Below, in pieces: positions 56,397 through 63,845 of a DNA stretch of 64,000 nt. Both the position numbers and the translations under genes were made by a program. Source of the stretch: JBEIQE01 sp040376705 (GTDB lineage: Bacteria > Pseudomonadota > Alphaproteobacteria > UBA2400); contig JBEIQE010000003.1 of NCBI GenBank assembly GCA_040376705.1, forward strand, positions 1-64,000, in the 5' to 3' direction. How positions within the stretch are numbered: the stretch's first letter is position 1; each line of letters begins with the position of its first letter. The notes beneath the pieces were generated by a model, which was not told the origin of the DNA, searched no databases, and was given only the letters and a program-made list of their open reading frames with translations.

Positions 56397-56515
56397 AGCA
56401 GCTCCTTGGGCGGCATAAGGTTAACGCGCTGCTGATATAGGGTGTTGCGGCTATGGGGTCAAATACTATCGATTGCCCAGCAATACGTTGTAAAACAGGC
56501 TTATATGCCAGTCTA

Positions 56516-57547
56516 TCAGAAGGCGCCGGGGGCTAGCTTGTGGGTAGCACTAATGACCATCGAGGCCAGTTGTTCACTGTATTGATATTTATAGGGTTTA
56601 TCATGCTCCTCTAGCAGGGTGCGCAGGCGCGCCAGCCGCAGGCTGCTATCGCGCAGGCGGTTATGCACATGCGGGTAGGCTGCCTCGTTAAATGCCAGTT
56701 TGACCAGTTCCTGCGGGTTATCCGGCAGGGTGATGCGCTGCCCCAGGCTGCGCAGCTTTATTTCTATCTGTGCTGCATATTCATCCAGCGGCGCGGCGGG
56801 AATGCCAGCTGCGGTCAGGTCGTTCCAGTAGTCGGATGCATCGGACAGGCCAGCCGGGCGAATGCCGTTAATGCGACCTAAAAAGTTATGCACACAGCGG
56901 TGCATGCGGTCATGCTCGGCGCTGGCTTCATCACCGCGCTCACGGCAGAAGCGGTTGCTGTAGGCATCGGCCAGCTTCTCGCTCTCGCGCAGGGTGAGTA
57001 TTTGGGGTTGCTTCAGGTCGGTGTCGATATGGCCCCACTCGTGACCTAGCGTGGCTCTATGGATGTTCACATCATCAAACCGGGCCAGCATCAAGTTAGG
57101 CAGGTCAAACGAGCAGGCGTTCAGCTCATCTGCCGTCATGCTTCGGCGCGGCAGCATGATGATGGCCGCTGTCGTGAGGGGGGCTTCGGCAGGTCGGGGC
57201 GCGAGTTCATTGCGCTGTGTAACAGGGTTAAAGCTCAGCCCGCTCGTGATGGGCGAGTTCTGGCACATCATGCCCAGTATATTGGCGGCTATGGCTGGGC
57301 AGAACCGGTCCTCTGGCGCAAAATGTTGTTCTTGCAGTTCATGCAGAGCTGTAAGACGGGCCCTGCAGGCATCGTCATATGTTTCGCTATCAGCCAGCTT
57401 GTGAAGATCAGGCAGGTCATCCGCAAACAATGTGAGCAGGCGGAAGGTAGGGTGGGCCGATGCAAGATGCGCCAAATCATCCGCAAGCCAGTCCGGCGGA
57501 TTTAATGCAGCAAAATTCTGTGTTGGGCCCAGTGTTGTTATTTTCAT
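56516..57547 (-). CDS. Zincin array protein 1 (HExxH/ExxAD)
   Basis: 343 residues, no signal peptide or TM. HRATLGHEWGHIDTD gives HExxH at residue 169, followed 16 residues later by EKLAD (E-x-x-A-D). Before the site come IIMLPRR and the N-terminal PPDWLADDLAHL...LFADDLP block shared by all four copies; later YWNDLTAAG...LDEYAAQIEIKLRS and the C-terminal ...ISATHKLAPGAF also recur. The motif set predicts a zinc-binding fold of the gluzincin kind; peptidase activity is not shown. It is the last gene of the array, 119 bp before ahcY's start. Confidence 0.65.
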   Translation of the reverse strand: MKITTLGPTQNFAALNPPDWLADDLAHLASAHPTFRLLTLFADDLPDLHKLADSETYDDACRARLTALHELQEQHFAPEDRFCPAIAANILGMMCQNSPITSGLSFNPVTQRNELAPRPAEAPLTTAAIIMLPRRSMTADELNACSFDLPNLMLARFDDVNIHRATLGHEWGHIDTDLKQPQILTLRESEKLADAYSNRFCRERGDEASAEHDRMHRCVHNFLGRINGIRPAGLSDASDYWNDLTAAGIPAAPLDEYAAQIEIKLRSLGQRITLPDNPQELVKLAFNEAAYPHVHNRLRDSSLRLARLRTLLEEHDKPYKYQYSEQLASMVISATHKLAPGAF

Positions 57548-57591
57548 TATTAACGCAAGCTAGCAAGTAAATGCAGTTGCGTGCAAGGCAC

Positions 57592-58734
57592 TTATGGTGC
57601 AGGTGCGTTGCCCTTCAAATACCGGCTGTAATGGGCTTTATCGGCCAGTACTGAGGGGAAATAAGTATGTAGCGCCTGCTGGGTTATCTGTGCGAGGTAG
57701 CGGGTCTCGGGATAGGTATACACATCCTGCTCAACTACACGGTCTAGCGCATGCATCAGCACTTTGCGCTCAAGGGCTGCGTATGGTTGGTTGGATGAAA
57801 ACATATCGCGTAGGCCGGCATGGTGCGGGCTATACATCATGTTGTTGAAGCGGGTGAATTCATTGCCGCGCATGGCTCTCATGCAGTCAACATTCTCAAA
57901 CCAGCGGGCTGCACGGCGCTTGAGCTCAAGTATCGAGCTCTTGTCACGCAAAATACCCTCAGTCGAATAAGGTAACTGTCCTTGTAATGAGAGTACGTTC
58001 CAGTAAGTAGCTGCGCCTTCCTCTATATCGCCAAGGAAATTGGTTGCTGCGCGCCCCAGCAAAAAGCGACTTGCCAGATCTGGACGCTTAATCTTATGGC
58101 TATGGTTAAGCGCTGTCCGGTCTGAAGCAAATTCATCAATCCACATAATGGTTGGACGCAGGCTTAAAGCCGTTTCAAGATGGCCGCGTTCATGCGCCAT
58201 ACTGGTTATATGCGGCGTATGTGGCTCGGCATGAATTGCATCTTCAACCTTGAGGCCAGTCATATAGGCTATCATGCTCACGCTATCGAAACTACGTGGA
58301 GCCAGCAGCATGAAAGCGGTGGTTGGCGGCTCAGTCGCGATACGCTGGAAACTCTCACCACAATTATTGACGATGGGTTGCAGGCCAAACCTGAGATCGG
58401 AGAAACACATGCTGAGAATGAGGCTGGGGTGTGTGCGGTAAGCGTTTTCTGTAAAATAGCGGCCCAGCTTGCGGCTGGAAAAACGCTCGGTTAGAGCAAC
58501 ATTCAGAGCCTTAAACCTTATTCTGGCTATGTTTCTCATGCGGCCGCGCTGGCGGTCGGTCAGGCTGGGTTGCTCATCAAGCATCAGCATTTCGTCTGTA
58601 TGCGGCAGCTCATCACTGAACATGACATGCAGGTCGAGGCTGGGCATAAGCTTTTTTGCGTGAGCCAGCTCTGCGTCCAGCCATATCGGCTTTACACTTA
58701 CCCGGTTATAGCTGCTGGTGGCGGGTAGGCTCAT
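57592..58734 (-). CDS. Zincin array protein 2 (HExxH/ExxxD)
   Basis: 380 residues from ATG 58734, one base beyond the preceding gene's stop; the start matches its paralogues' N-termini (VKPIWLDAELAHAKK...LHVMFSDELP). HITSMAHERGHLETAL puts HExxH at residue 181 and EFASD 15 residues later (one residue longer than ExxAD). The C-terminal region is the most divergent of the four. It has no signal peptide. The 44 bp to the next gene is the largest gap within the array. Confidence 0.62.
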   Translation of the reverse strand: MSLPATSSYNRVSVKPIWLDAELAHAKKLMPSLDLHVMFSDELPHTDEMLMLDEQPSLTDRQRGRMRNIARIRFKALNVALTERFSSRKLGRYFTENAYRTHPSLILSMCFSDLRFGLQPIVNNCGESFQRIATEPPTTAFMLLAPRSFDSVSMIAYMTGLKVEDAIHAEPHTPHITSMAHERGHLETALSLRPTIMWIDEFASDRTALNHSHKIKRPDLASRFLLGRAATNFLGDIEEGAATYWNVLSLQGQLPYSTEGILRDKSSILELKRRAARWFENVDCMRAMRGNEFTRFNNMMYSPHHAGLRDMFSSNQPYAALERKVLMHALDRVVEQDVYTYPETRYLAQITQQALHTYFPSVLADKAHYSRYLKGNAPAP

Positions 58735-58735
58735 G

Positions 58736-59782
58736 TCAGGCGGCCACGAGTTGTTTGATCGGGGCAAAGACACCCGGCGTCAGGCGGTGGGCGGCCTCTA
58801 GCGTGCGCTCGGCCAGCTGGTAGCTGGCATCATAGCGGTAGTTGGACGGCTTGTGGCGCTGCTCGAGATTACGCAGGAGAGAGATAGGCGCTGGCCCCAT
58901 ACCGTGATTGAAGCAGGTATGCAGCGATGGGTAATGGCCAGCGTCGAGAGCCGCGCGCACAAACCAGCTGGCATTCTTGGGTGGCTTGATTTCGCTAAAG
59001 CTGGCCATCAGCTTGACTTCAAGCTGGGCTGCGCATTCATCTAGCATATCGCCGTCAATACCGTTCTGGAACAGTGAGTTCCAGTAAGCCACAGACTTGG
59101 GGCTGAGGTCACCCTGCAGGTTATTCAGCAGGCGCCATTCGCGCAGGTAATTGGCACTCGCGGCATCATTGGTGCGGTGGCAGTTATTAGTTGCAGCAGT
59201 ATCGGCGGTCAGCTCGGTAAAGCGCGGATCGAGCTTCAGGCCGATATCGCAGTACTGGCGCAAATGGCCCAGCTCATGCCCGGCTACTGCGCGATGCGGG
59301 TTTACGTTCGGTAGATCGGCGCACATGAAGTAGGGGATATTCGCAACCGCAGCAGTGAAAGCGCGCACATCCCACGCGCGCGGTGGCAGCACGATGGTGG
59401 CATGGGTTGGTGCCGTACGGCTGATGATGTGGTCTTCAGTCTGCCCGGTTATGCGGTTGACCAGATTTTCGGTCTTGTTCTGCGTCGCGTTGCCTGCAAT
59501 CTGGCCATACATATTAAATGCAGTCGAAGTGCGCAGGTTAAGTGCCTTAGGGCTCTGGCCCCATACCGAGCCTACCATCTTGCCAAAGCACTGCAGGCGC
59601 TGCTCGGCAACCTGCTGCGGGAAGCGACCGCCCTGCAGTGTCTCAATACCCGGAAGGTCATCGGCGAAGAAAATCAGTGCGTTCACGCCCTTAAACCTGG
59701 GGCCATGCCAATCCATATCCTGCTGTAGCCACAGCGGCGGGTTGATGGCGGCAAAGCCGTGTGTGGGTGTGGTGTGAATCAT
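58736..59782 (-). CDS. Zincin array protein 3 (HExxH/ExxAD)
   Basis: 348 residues. NPHRAVAGHELGHLRQY gives HExxH at residue 169, exactly as in protein 1, with ELTAD 16 residues later. The upstream block ATIVLPPRAWDV and N-terminal PPLWLQQDMDW...FFADDLP are shared, and SVAYWNSLFQNG...LDECAAQLEVKLMAS follows the site. The end YRYDASYQLAERTLEAAHRLTPGVFAP is the best-preserved copy of the C-terminal motif. No signal peptide. Its stop is one base before gene 2's start. Confidence 0.65.
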   Translation of the reverse strand: MIHTTPTHGFAAINPPLWLQQDMDWHGPRFKGVNALIFFADDLPGIETLQGGRFPQQVAEQRLQCFGKMVGSVWGQSPKALNLRTSTAFNMYGQIAGNATQNKTENLVNRITGQTEDHIISRTAPTHATIVLPPRAWDVRAFTAAVANIPYFMCADLPNVNPHRAVAGHELGHLRQYCDIGLKLDPRFTELTADTAATNNCHRTNDAASANYLREWRLLNNLQGDLSPKSVAYWNSLFQNGIDGDMLDECAAQLEVKLMASFSEIKPPKNASWFVRAALDAGHYPSLHTCFNHGMGPAPISLLRNLEQRHKPSNYRYDASYQLAERTLEAAHRLTPGVFAPIKQLVAA

Positions 59783-59785
59783 GTT

Positions 59786-60787
59786 TTACGCGAAGGCTCC
59801 GGGTACCAGGCGCTGTGCGGCCTTGAGGGTAAGTTGTTCCAGCGCAGCCGTGTGCGCGAAGCGATAACTCGGTCCAAACTTGGCGAGGCTGCGTAGCTGC
59901 TGGATTTTCTCGATTGCACCAAAAGTATTAAAACGCAGCTGTAGTGGCACATACTCCTCGGTATGAAAAGCACTTTGAATGAAGCTGCGTGTATTGGTAG
60001 GTGGCTTGAACACCGGATTGGCGGTGCGTAGTTTAAGCTCAAGCAGGCTTGAGAGCTCGGCGCGGTCGTCATGCTCAATGCGCGCAAGGCTTAGGCTGTT
60101 CCAGTAGTCGCTCGACTTTGCCATACCTACATCAAAGAAGGTATCGAGCAGGCGCAGGTCTTTAAGGTAGGTGGCGGTGGGCAGGTCGTTCACCAGCTCG
60201 CAGTCACGAATGCTGCCAAGGTCAGCCTCGCGCTCATCACTACGCCGGTTGCCTGTATGCAGCTTGCGCGCGCCTTGGCGTACATGTGCATGCTCATGCC
60301 AGAAGATGGCGCGGTGCGGGTTGGCGCCAGCGGGAGCAGCACAAAGCTTTTCGGGCAGGCCCAGGAATTTGGCTGTTATCTGGACCGGTGTATACTGGCG
60401 CGGGGGAAGTGTAATAATGGCATCCTGCGCGGGCTTGAGGGTGGTGGTGTAAAGGTCCTTCTCTCCGGTTAAATCATTCGGCAGATACTCATGCCGCTTT
60501 TTGGCGCTGGTTTCGGCGCGCGCAACATCATCGCCACTTAAATCAATCAGCTGCTGGTCGCTAAAGGGGTTGGACGACCAGTGAGCAGCAATAAACTCGC
60601 CCAGCCTGTCAAACCGCGGATCTATAGGTGATTTGCTGCGGGCCCTGTTCATGAACGGCAGGTCATCGTGGAACAGCACCATCAGCTTCAGGCCGGGCAG
60701 ATACGCGTTGGCGTGCGCTAGGTCGCGCTGCAGCCAGTTGGGAGGGGCAATTGCAATGCCAGTAGAAGAATATGAAAATTGCGTCAT
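59786..60787 (-). CDS. Zincin array protein 4 (HExxH/ExxAD)
   Basis: 333 residues from ATG 60787, chosen by alignment of N-termini (IAPPNWLQRDLAHANAY...LFHDDLP). NPHRAIFWHEHAHVRQG gives HExxH at residue 164 and EREAD 16 residues later. IITLPPRQYTP precedes the site; SDYWNSLSLA and the C-terminal LTLKAAQRLVPGAFA follow. It is the promoter-proximal gene of the array, three bases ahead of gene 3's start and 71 bp after ptsH. No strong RBS is seen before this ATG. Confidence 0.63.
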   Translation of the reverse strand: MTQFSYSSTGIAIAPPNWLQRDLAHANAYLPGLKLMVLFHDDLPFMNRARSKSPIDPRFDRLGEFIAAHWSSNPFSDQQLIDLSGDDVARAETSAKKRHEYLPNDLTGEKDLYTTTLKPAQDAIITLPPRQYTPVQITAKFLGLPEKLCAAPAGANPHRAIFWHEHAHVRQGARKLHTGNRRSDEREADLGSIRDCELVNDLPTATYLKDLRLLDTFFDVGMAKSSDYWNSLSLARIEHDDRAELSSLLELKLRTANPVFKPPTNTRSFIQSAFHTEEYVPLQLRFNTFGAIEKIQQLRSLAKFGPSYRFAHTAALEQLTLKAAQRLVPGAFA

Positions 60788-60837
60788 GGAATGGCGCGAA
60801 TTTAGCAAACATGGCTAGCGTAAAGCAAGCTGTGCTT

Positions 60838-60845
60838 ATGGTTAA
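60838..60845. promoter_or_regulatory. CtrA half-site-like octamer before the zincin array
   Basis: TTAACCAT on the minus strand, about 50 bp upstream of array gene 4 and after the ptsH stop. The octamer also occurs before the flagellar-rod-like gene. It resembles the Caulobacter CtrA half-site, but an eight-base match alone is weak. Confidence 0.3.
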
Positions 60846-60858
60846 AAGCAGGACTTAA

Positions 60859-61158
60859 CTATTTGATTCCATCGGTATCTTCATCAAATCCACGAGTTTC
60901 AATCAGATCAATCAGCTCGGTCATGGCGTGGGTGGCATCCGGCCCGCGCGCCCACAGCTCGATTTCGCTACCGGGACCAGCCGAAAGCATCATGAGGCCC
61001 ATAATGCTGCCAGCGGTTACAACCATGTCTTCTTTCATGATCCAGACTTCGGATTCAAACTTACCAGCCAGCCGTACCAGCTTGCCGGCGGCACGAGCAT
61101 GCAGACCGCGCTGGTTACGGATAATGATTTTGCGGCGGGCTTCTTCTTCTGTCAGCAC
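60859..61158 (-). CDS. ptsH: PTS phosphocarrier protein HPr
   Basis: 99 residues from GTG 61158. IIIRNQRGLHARAAGKLV carries the phosphorylated His of HPr in GLHARA. VTAGSIMGLMMLSAGPGSEI surrounds the regulatory Ser in GSIMGL, the site of HPr kinase. The adjacent hprK gene makes Ser phosphorylation likely. With manX and hprK it forms an alphaproteobacterial regulatory PTS without sugar permeases. manX ends 11 bp upstream. Confidence 0.92.
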   Translation of the reverse strand: MLTEEEARRKIIIRNQRGLHARAAGKLVRLAGKFESEVWIMKEDMVVTAGSIMGLMMLSAGPGSEIELWARGPDATHAMTELIDLIETRGFDEDTDGIK

Positions 61159-61169
61159 AGTGTCTCTAC

Positions 61170-61574
61170 TTATTTGGCAGCGGCAACCATCTGCGAGGCA
61201 ACCTTGATGTATTTCTGTCCGGCTTCGCGGGCGGCGGCAACTGCATCGCTCAGGGTGGCAGTTTTGCGTACATCCGCCAGCTCGATCAGCAGCGGAAGGT
61301 TAACGCCGGTAATTACTTCGGCTTTGGTTTCCTGCATAACCGAAATGGCGAGGTTGGAAGGGGTACCGCCCAAAAGGTCGGTCAGCACTACCACGCCATC
61401 GCCGCGCTCAACGCTTTTGATGGCTTTAATGATGTTCTCGCGGCACAGGGTCATGTCGTCCTGCGGGCCGACGCATACTGTGCTCACGGCTTCCTGTTTG
61501 CCGAGTACATGTACCATGGCATTAACGAACTCGTCTGCCAGACGGCCATGCGTAACGATAACCAGACCAATCAT
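61170..61574 (-). CDS. PTS system mannose-type IIA protein
   Basis: 134 residues. IGLVIVTHGRLADEFVNAM contains the phospho-accepting His of EIIA-Man. GVVVLTDLLGGTPSNLAISVM is the family's G-G-T-P-S-N motif, and NLPLLIEL follows. It accepts phosphate from HPr; no IIB, IIC or IID gene is present, so it probably signals rather than transports. Lies between rapZ and ptsH. Confidence 0.9.
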   Translation of the reverse strand: MIGLVIVTHGRLADEFVNAMVHVLGKQEAVSTVCVGPQDDMTLCRENIIKAIKSVERGDGVVVLTDLLGGTPSNLAISVMQETKAEVITGVNLPLLIELADVRKTATLSDAVAAAREAGQKYIKVASQMVAAAK

Positions 61575-61617
61575 AATGTAGATCTCCTGAAATTCAGCCT
61601 GACGATAGCGTGATTTG

Positions 61618-62511
61618 CTAGCCGATGCGAGGCTGATTTAAAGGCTTACGCGCCATGCCCTTGCGCTCAAGCTCGCGGTGGCTGACCTGCGCAGGCTGGC
61701 CGTTGCTGTTGAGCCAGGCACCAATCGTTTCGGCCAGATAGACCGAGCGGTGCTGACCACCGGTGCAGCCAAACGCAATGGTAAAATAGGCGCGGTCATA
61801 GTTGCGCAAGCCGGGCAGCATGCTGCCGATAACGCGGGTAAGCCCATCCATATAGGCATTAAACTGCGGATCACGGCGAATATACTCACCTACGCCCATG
61901 TCTTGCCCGGTTAGGGGTTTAAGCTTGGGGTCGTAATGCGGGTTTTGCAGGTGGCGCGCATCCAGCACCAGATCGGCATTATCTGGCACGCCATGGCGGT
62001 ACGAGAATGACATGACATGCACCATCATGCCGCGGCCGGCCTCAGCCGGGAAATGGCCAGTAAGAAGGTGGCGCAGCTCAGTGCTGCTCAGCTTTGTTGT
62101 ATCGATACGCAAATCAGCCCGGTTTTTGAGAGGCATCAGCAGCTCGCGCTCGTGCTTCAACCCATCGACCACTGGACGGTCGGCGGCCAGCGGGTGTACG
62201 CGGCGGGTTTCGGAAAAGCGCTGTACGACTTGCTCATCGTCGCAATCAAGGAACAGCAGGCGCGCTTCGGTATCTGGCCGCTTGTTGAGGTCGGCGATCA
62301 GGTCGATCACTTTTTGAGCAGAGAAGTCACGCGTACGCGCGTCAACCGACAGGGCCAGCGGTTCGCTACTTTGGGCCAGCAGCGGCTCAACCAGCGAAAG
62401 TGGCATGCTGTCGATGGTATGAAAGCCCTGATCCTGCAGCGTACCGCGCGCAGTGGTCAGGCCCGCGCCTGAAATGCCGGAGAGAATGAGAATGCGGCGT
62501 TTGTTTTGCAT
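61618..62511 (-). CDS. rapZ: RapZ-family nucleotide-binding protein
   Basis: 297 residues. The C-terminal domain is typical: FSYRHGVPDNADLVLDARHLQNPHYDPKLKPLTGQD and the IAFGCTGGQHRSVYLAE end. The N-terminal P-loop reads GISGAGLTTA, so the Walker A Lys is Leu18; other RapZ proteins have GxSGxGKS. In E. coli RapZ guides RNase E cleavage of the sRNA GlmZ, and the C-terminal domain does the RNA binding. Here the ATP site may be lost. The neighbours hprK and manX are the usual ones. Confidence 0.9.
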   Translation of the reverse strand: MQNKRRILILSGISGAGLTTARGTLQDQGFHTIDSMPLSLVEPLLAQSSEPLALSVDARTRDFSAQKVIDLIADLNKRPDTEARLLFLDCDDEQVVQRFSETRRVHPLAADRPVVDGLKHERELLMPLKNRADLRIDTTKLSSTELRHLLTGHFPAEAGRGMMVHVMSFSYRHGVPDNADLVLDARHLQNPHYDPKLKPLTGQDMGVGEYIRRDPQFNAYMDGLTRVIGSMLPGLRNYDRAYFTIAFGCTGGQHRSVYLAETIGAWLNSNGQPAQVSHRELERKGMARKPLNQPRIG

Positions 62512-62514
62512 AAG

Positions 62515-62943
62515 CTATTGCTCCAGAAAGAGCCTTATCTTAGCGGTCGTGCTGCCCTCAAGATAGGGTAAAATCAGTATAGGCAGCTCAATTCCCAGCA
62601 AAGTGCGGGTTTGCAGCTCGGGCATGCGCTCTGGCGTGCCGGGCTCGAGGATCACGGCAATCGGGCAGGCGTCCAGCACTGGCGCGCGCAGGGGGCCGAT
62701 GTAGCGGGCTTCAATCAGCCCTTTGATGGTTTGCGGCGAGCGGGCGATGAGGTCGCCTTTCTCGGCAGTAAGCTCGACCTGATCATCCGCCACCAGAACT
62801 GCCCCGCGCTCGATCAGCCGTAACGCAAGGTCACTCTTGCCACTGCCTGATGGCCCCATGATGAGGATGCCCTTGCGGTTAATCGCAACACAGGTGGCGT
62901 GGCGCCGTTCCATCAGGTTATGTCCATCAACTGACCAGATCAT
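62515..62943 (-). CDS. hprK: HPr kinase/phosphorylase, short alphaproteobacterial form
   Basis: 142 residues, or 132 from ATG 62913, which is an equally usual start. Walker A ILIMGPSGSGKSDLALRLIERG and LVADDQVEL are diagnostic; the N-terminal domain of Gram-positive HprK is absent, as always in alphaproteobacteria. It phosphorylates HPr on Ser. It overlaps the MazG-like gene's end by 17 bases if the upstream ATG is used. Confidence 0.9.
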   Translation of the reverse strand: MIWSVDGHNLMERRHATCVAINRKGILIMGPSGSGKSDLALRLIERGAVLVADDQVELTAEKGDLIARSPQTIKGLIEARYIGPLRAPVLDACPIAVILEPGTPERMPELQTRTLLGIELPILILPYLEGSTTAKIRLFLEQ

Positions 62944-63334
62944 CCATTACAGGGGGCGCAAAGTCCGGCCCCTTGATGACCTTACCGGTATCGCTCACCA
63001 TGGCCTTGCCGTTAATCAGCTTTGACTGATTGGCTTTATCGATGCGCATGAACGCATCCGCCAGCGGCAGGTTAAAGCTTACGGCAAAACCAGCCAGCAC
63101 ATATTGCACATCTGCCAGTTCGCGCAGCATGGCCGCGCGGTTGGCTCTCGAGGGCTCAGCCTGCGCCGCGCGCGCAGCTTCAGCCAGTTCGGCCAGTTCT
63201 TCGGTCAGCAGGTTGAGGCGAACCTCCAGCAGCTTGTCATCGGTAATAGGCCTATCGAGGGGAAGCTCACAGACTTCGTGGAAGTGACGCACGGCATCTG
63301 TAAAAGGATCTGGGGTAAACGGGTCGCGGGTCAT
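62927..63334 (-). CDS. MazG-like nucleotide pyrophosphohydrolase
   Basis: 135 residues. All-alpha NTP-PPase pattern: LLTEELAELAEAA (E-E-x-x-E), then ELADVQYVLAGFA (E-x-x-D) and the RIDKANQSKL segment common to the superfamily. The substrate is a nucleoside triphosphate, probably a non-canonical one. GGAGG lies exactly 7 bases before ATG 63334 but within the 3' arm of a terminator-like hairpin (63340-63359), which may limit translation. Precedes hprK. Confidence 0.75.
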   Translation of the reverse strand: MTRDPFTPDPFTDAVRHFHEVCELPLDRPITDDKLLEVRLNLLTEELAELAEAARAAQAEPSRANRAAMLRELADVQYVLAGFAVSFNLPLADAFMRIDKANQSKLINGKAMVSDTGKVIKGPDFAPPVMDDLVS

Positions 63335-63339
63335 GAAAA

Positions 63340-63359
63340 AGCCTCCGGTAAGGGAGGCT
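63340..63359 (-). terminator. Terminator-like hairpin that contains the RBS of the MazG-like gene
   Basis: On the minus strand AGCCTCC pairs with GGAGGCT in a perfect 7-bp stem with a 6-base loop, followed by T5 and C, then the ATG. It could terminate the flagellar-rod-like transcript (stop 63402) and it also hides the Shine-Dalgarno of the downstream gene. Confidence 0.6.
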
Positions 63360-63401
63360 AGCGCAAAGCGGTTAAGGGCGGAATACTGCCAATGCGAGTC
63401 G

Positions 63402-63764
63402 TCAGGCTTTAATATCCAGCAGGTCTTTATCCATAGCCGCGAGGGTTTTGATCACGGCAGCGTTTGATGCGTAACCAGCAACCGCCATGCGCTGCTCGAC
63501 CGCCTCGGCGGCGTAATCCACATTCGGCATCTGCACGTAGCCTTGGCTGTCGGCACCCGGTGCATCCGGCTGGTAGGCGGGCAGGGTGCCGTTATCTGCA
63601 TCCTGCACAGTTACATCCACACCACCGCCAACCTGGGCTGTTTGCACCACTTCCTGCGCGTTGTAGTCAGGCGTGCGGGCGTTGGCGACATTATTAGCCG
63701 ATACCGCCACACGGGTGGCGTTAGCGTTCATACCGGAAAGGGCGGTGTTGTAAGCCGAAATCAT
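63402..63764 (-). CDS. Short flagellar basal-body rod-like protein (FlgC-type)
   Basis: 120 residues. MISAYNTALSGMNANATRVAVSANNVANARTPDYNAQ carries the N-terminal A-L-S-G-M and S-x-N-N-x-A-N-x-x-T-P motif of rod proteins. The C-terminal AVEQRMAVAGYASNAAVIKTLAAMDKDLLDI is the matching coiled-coil end (usually A-x-x-Y-x-A-N). Rod proteins assemble the flagellar axle through these ends. No other flagellar gene is near, and it is shorter than FlgC (about 135) or FlgG. It may be an orphan paralogue. Confidence 0.65.
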   Translation of the reverse strand: MISAYNTALSGMNANATRVAVSANNVANARTPDYNAQEVVQTAQVGGGVDVTVQDADNGTLPAYQPDAPGADSQGYVQMPNVDYAAEAVEQRMAVAGYASNAAVIKTLAAMDKDLLDIKA

Positions 63765-63787
63765 GATACTGATTATGTGCGCTTATG

Positions 63788-63795
63788 GTTAAGCT
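63788..63795. promoter_or_regulatory. CtrA half-site-like octamer before the rod-like gene
   Basis: TTAACCAT on the minus strand, about 25 bp upstream of the rod-like gene's start. It lies within GCTTATGGTTAA, identical to the sequence before the zincin array (60834-60845). Weak by itself. Confidence 0.3.
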
Positions 63796-63845
63796 TCTGT
63801 CAATGATTGGCGTGGCGCAGGCAATTATCGTTTAAAAAACAAGCC

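Noticed and set aside
56397..56515. Possible SAH riboswitch ahead of ahcY
   Set aside because: No conserved SAH or SAM-II riboswitch core could be recognised in the short leader.
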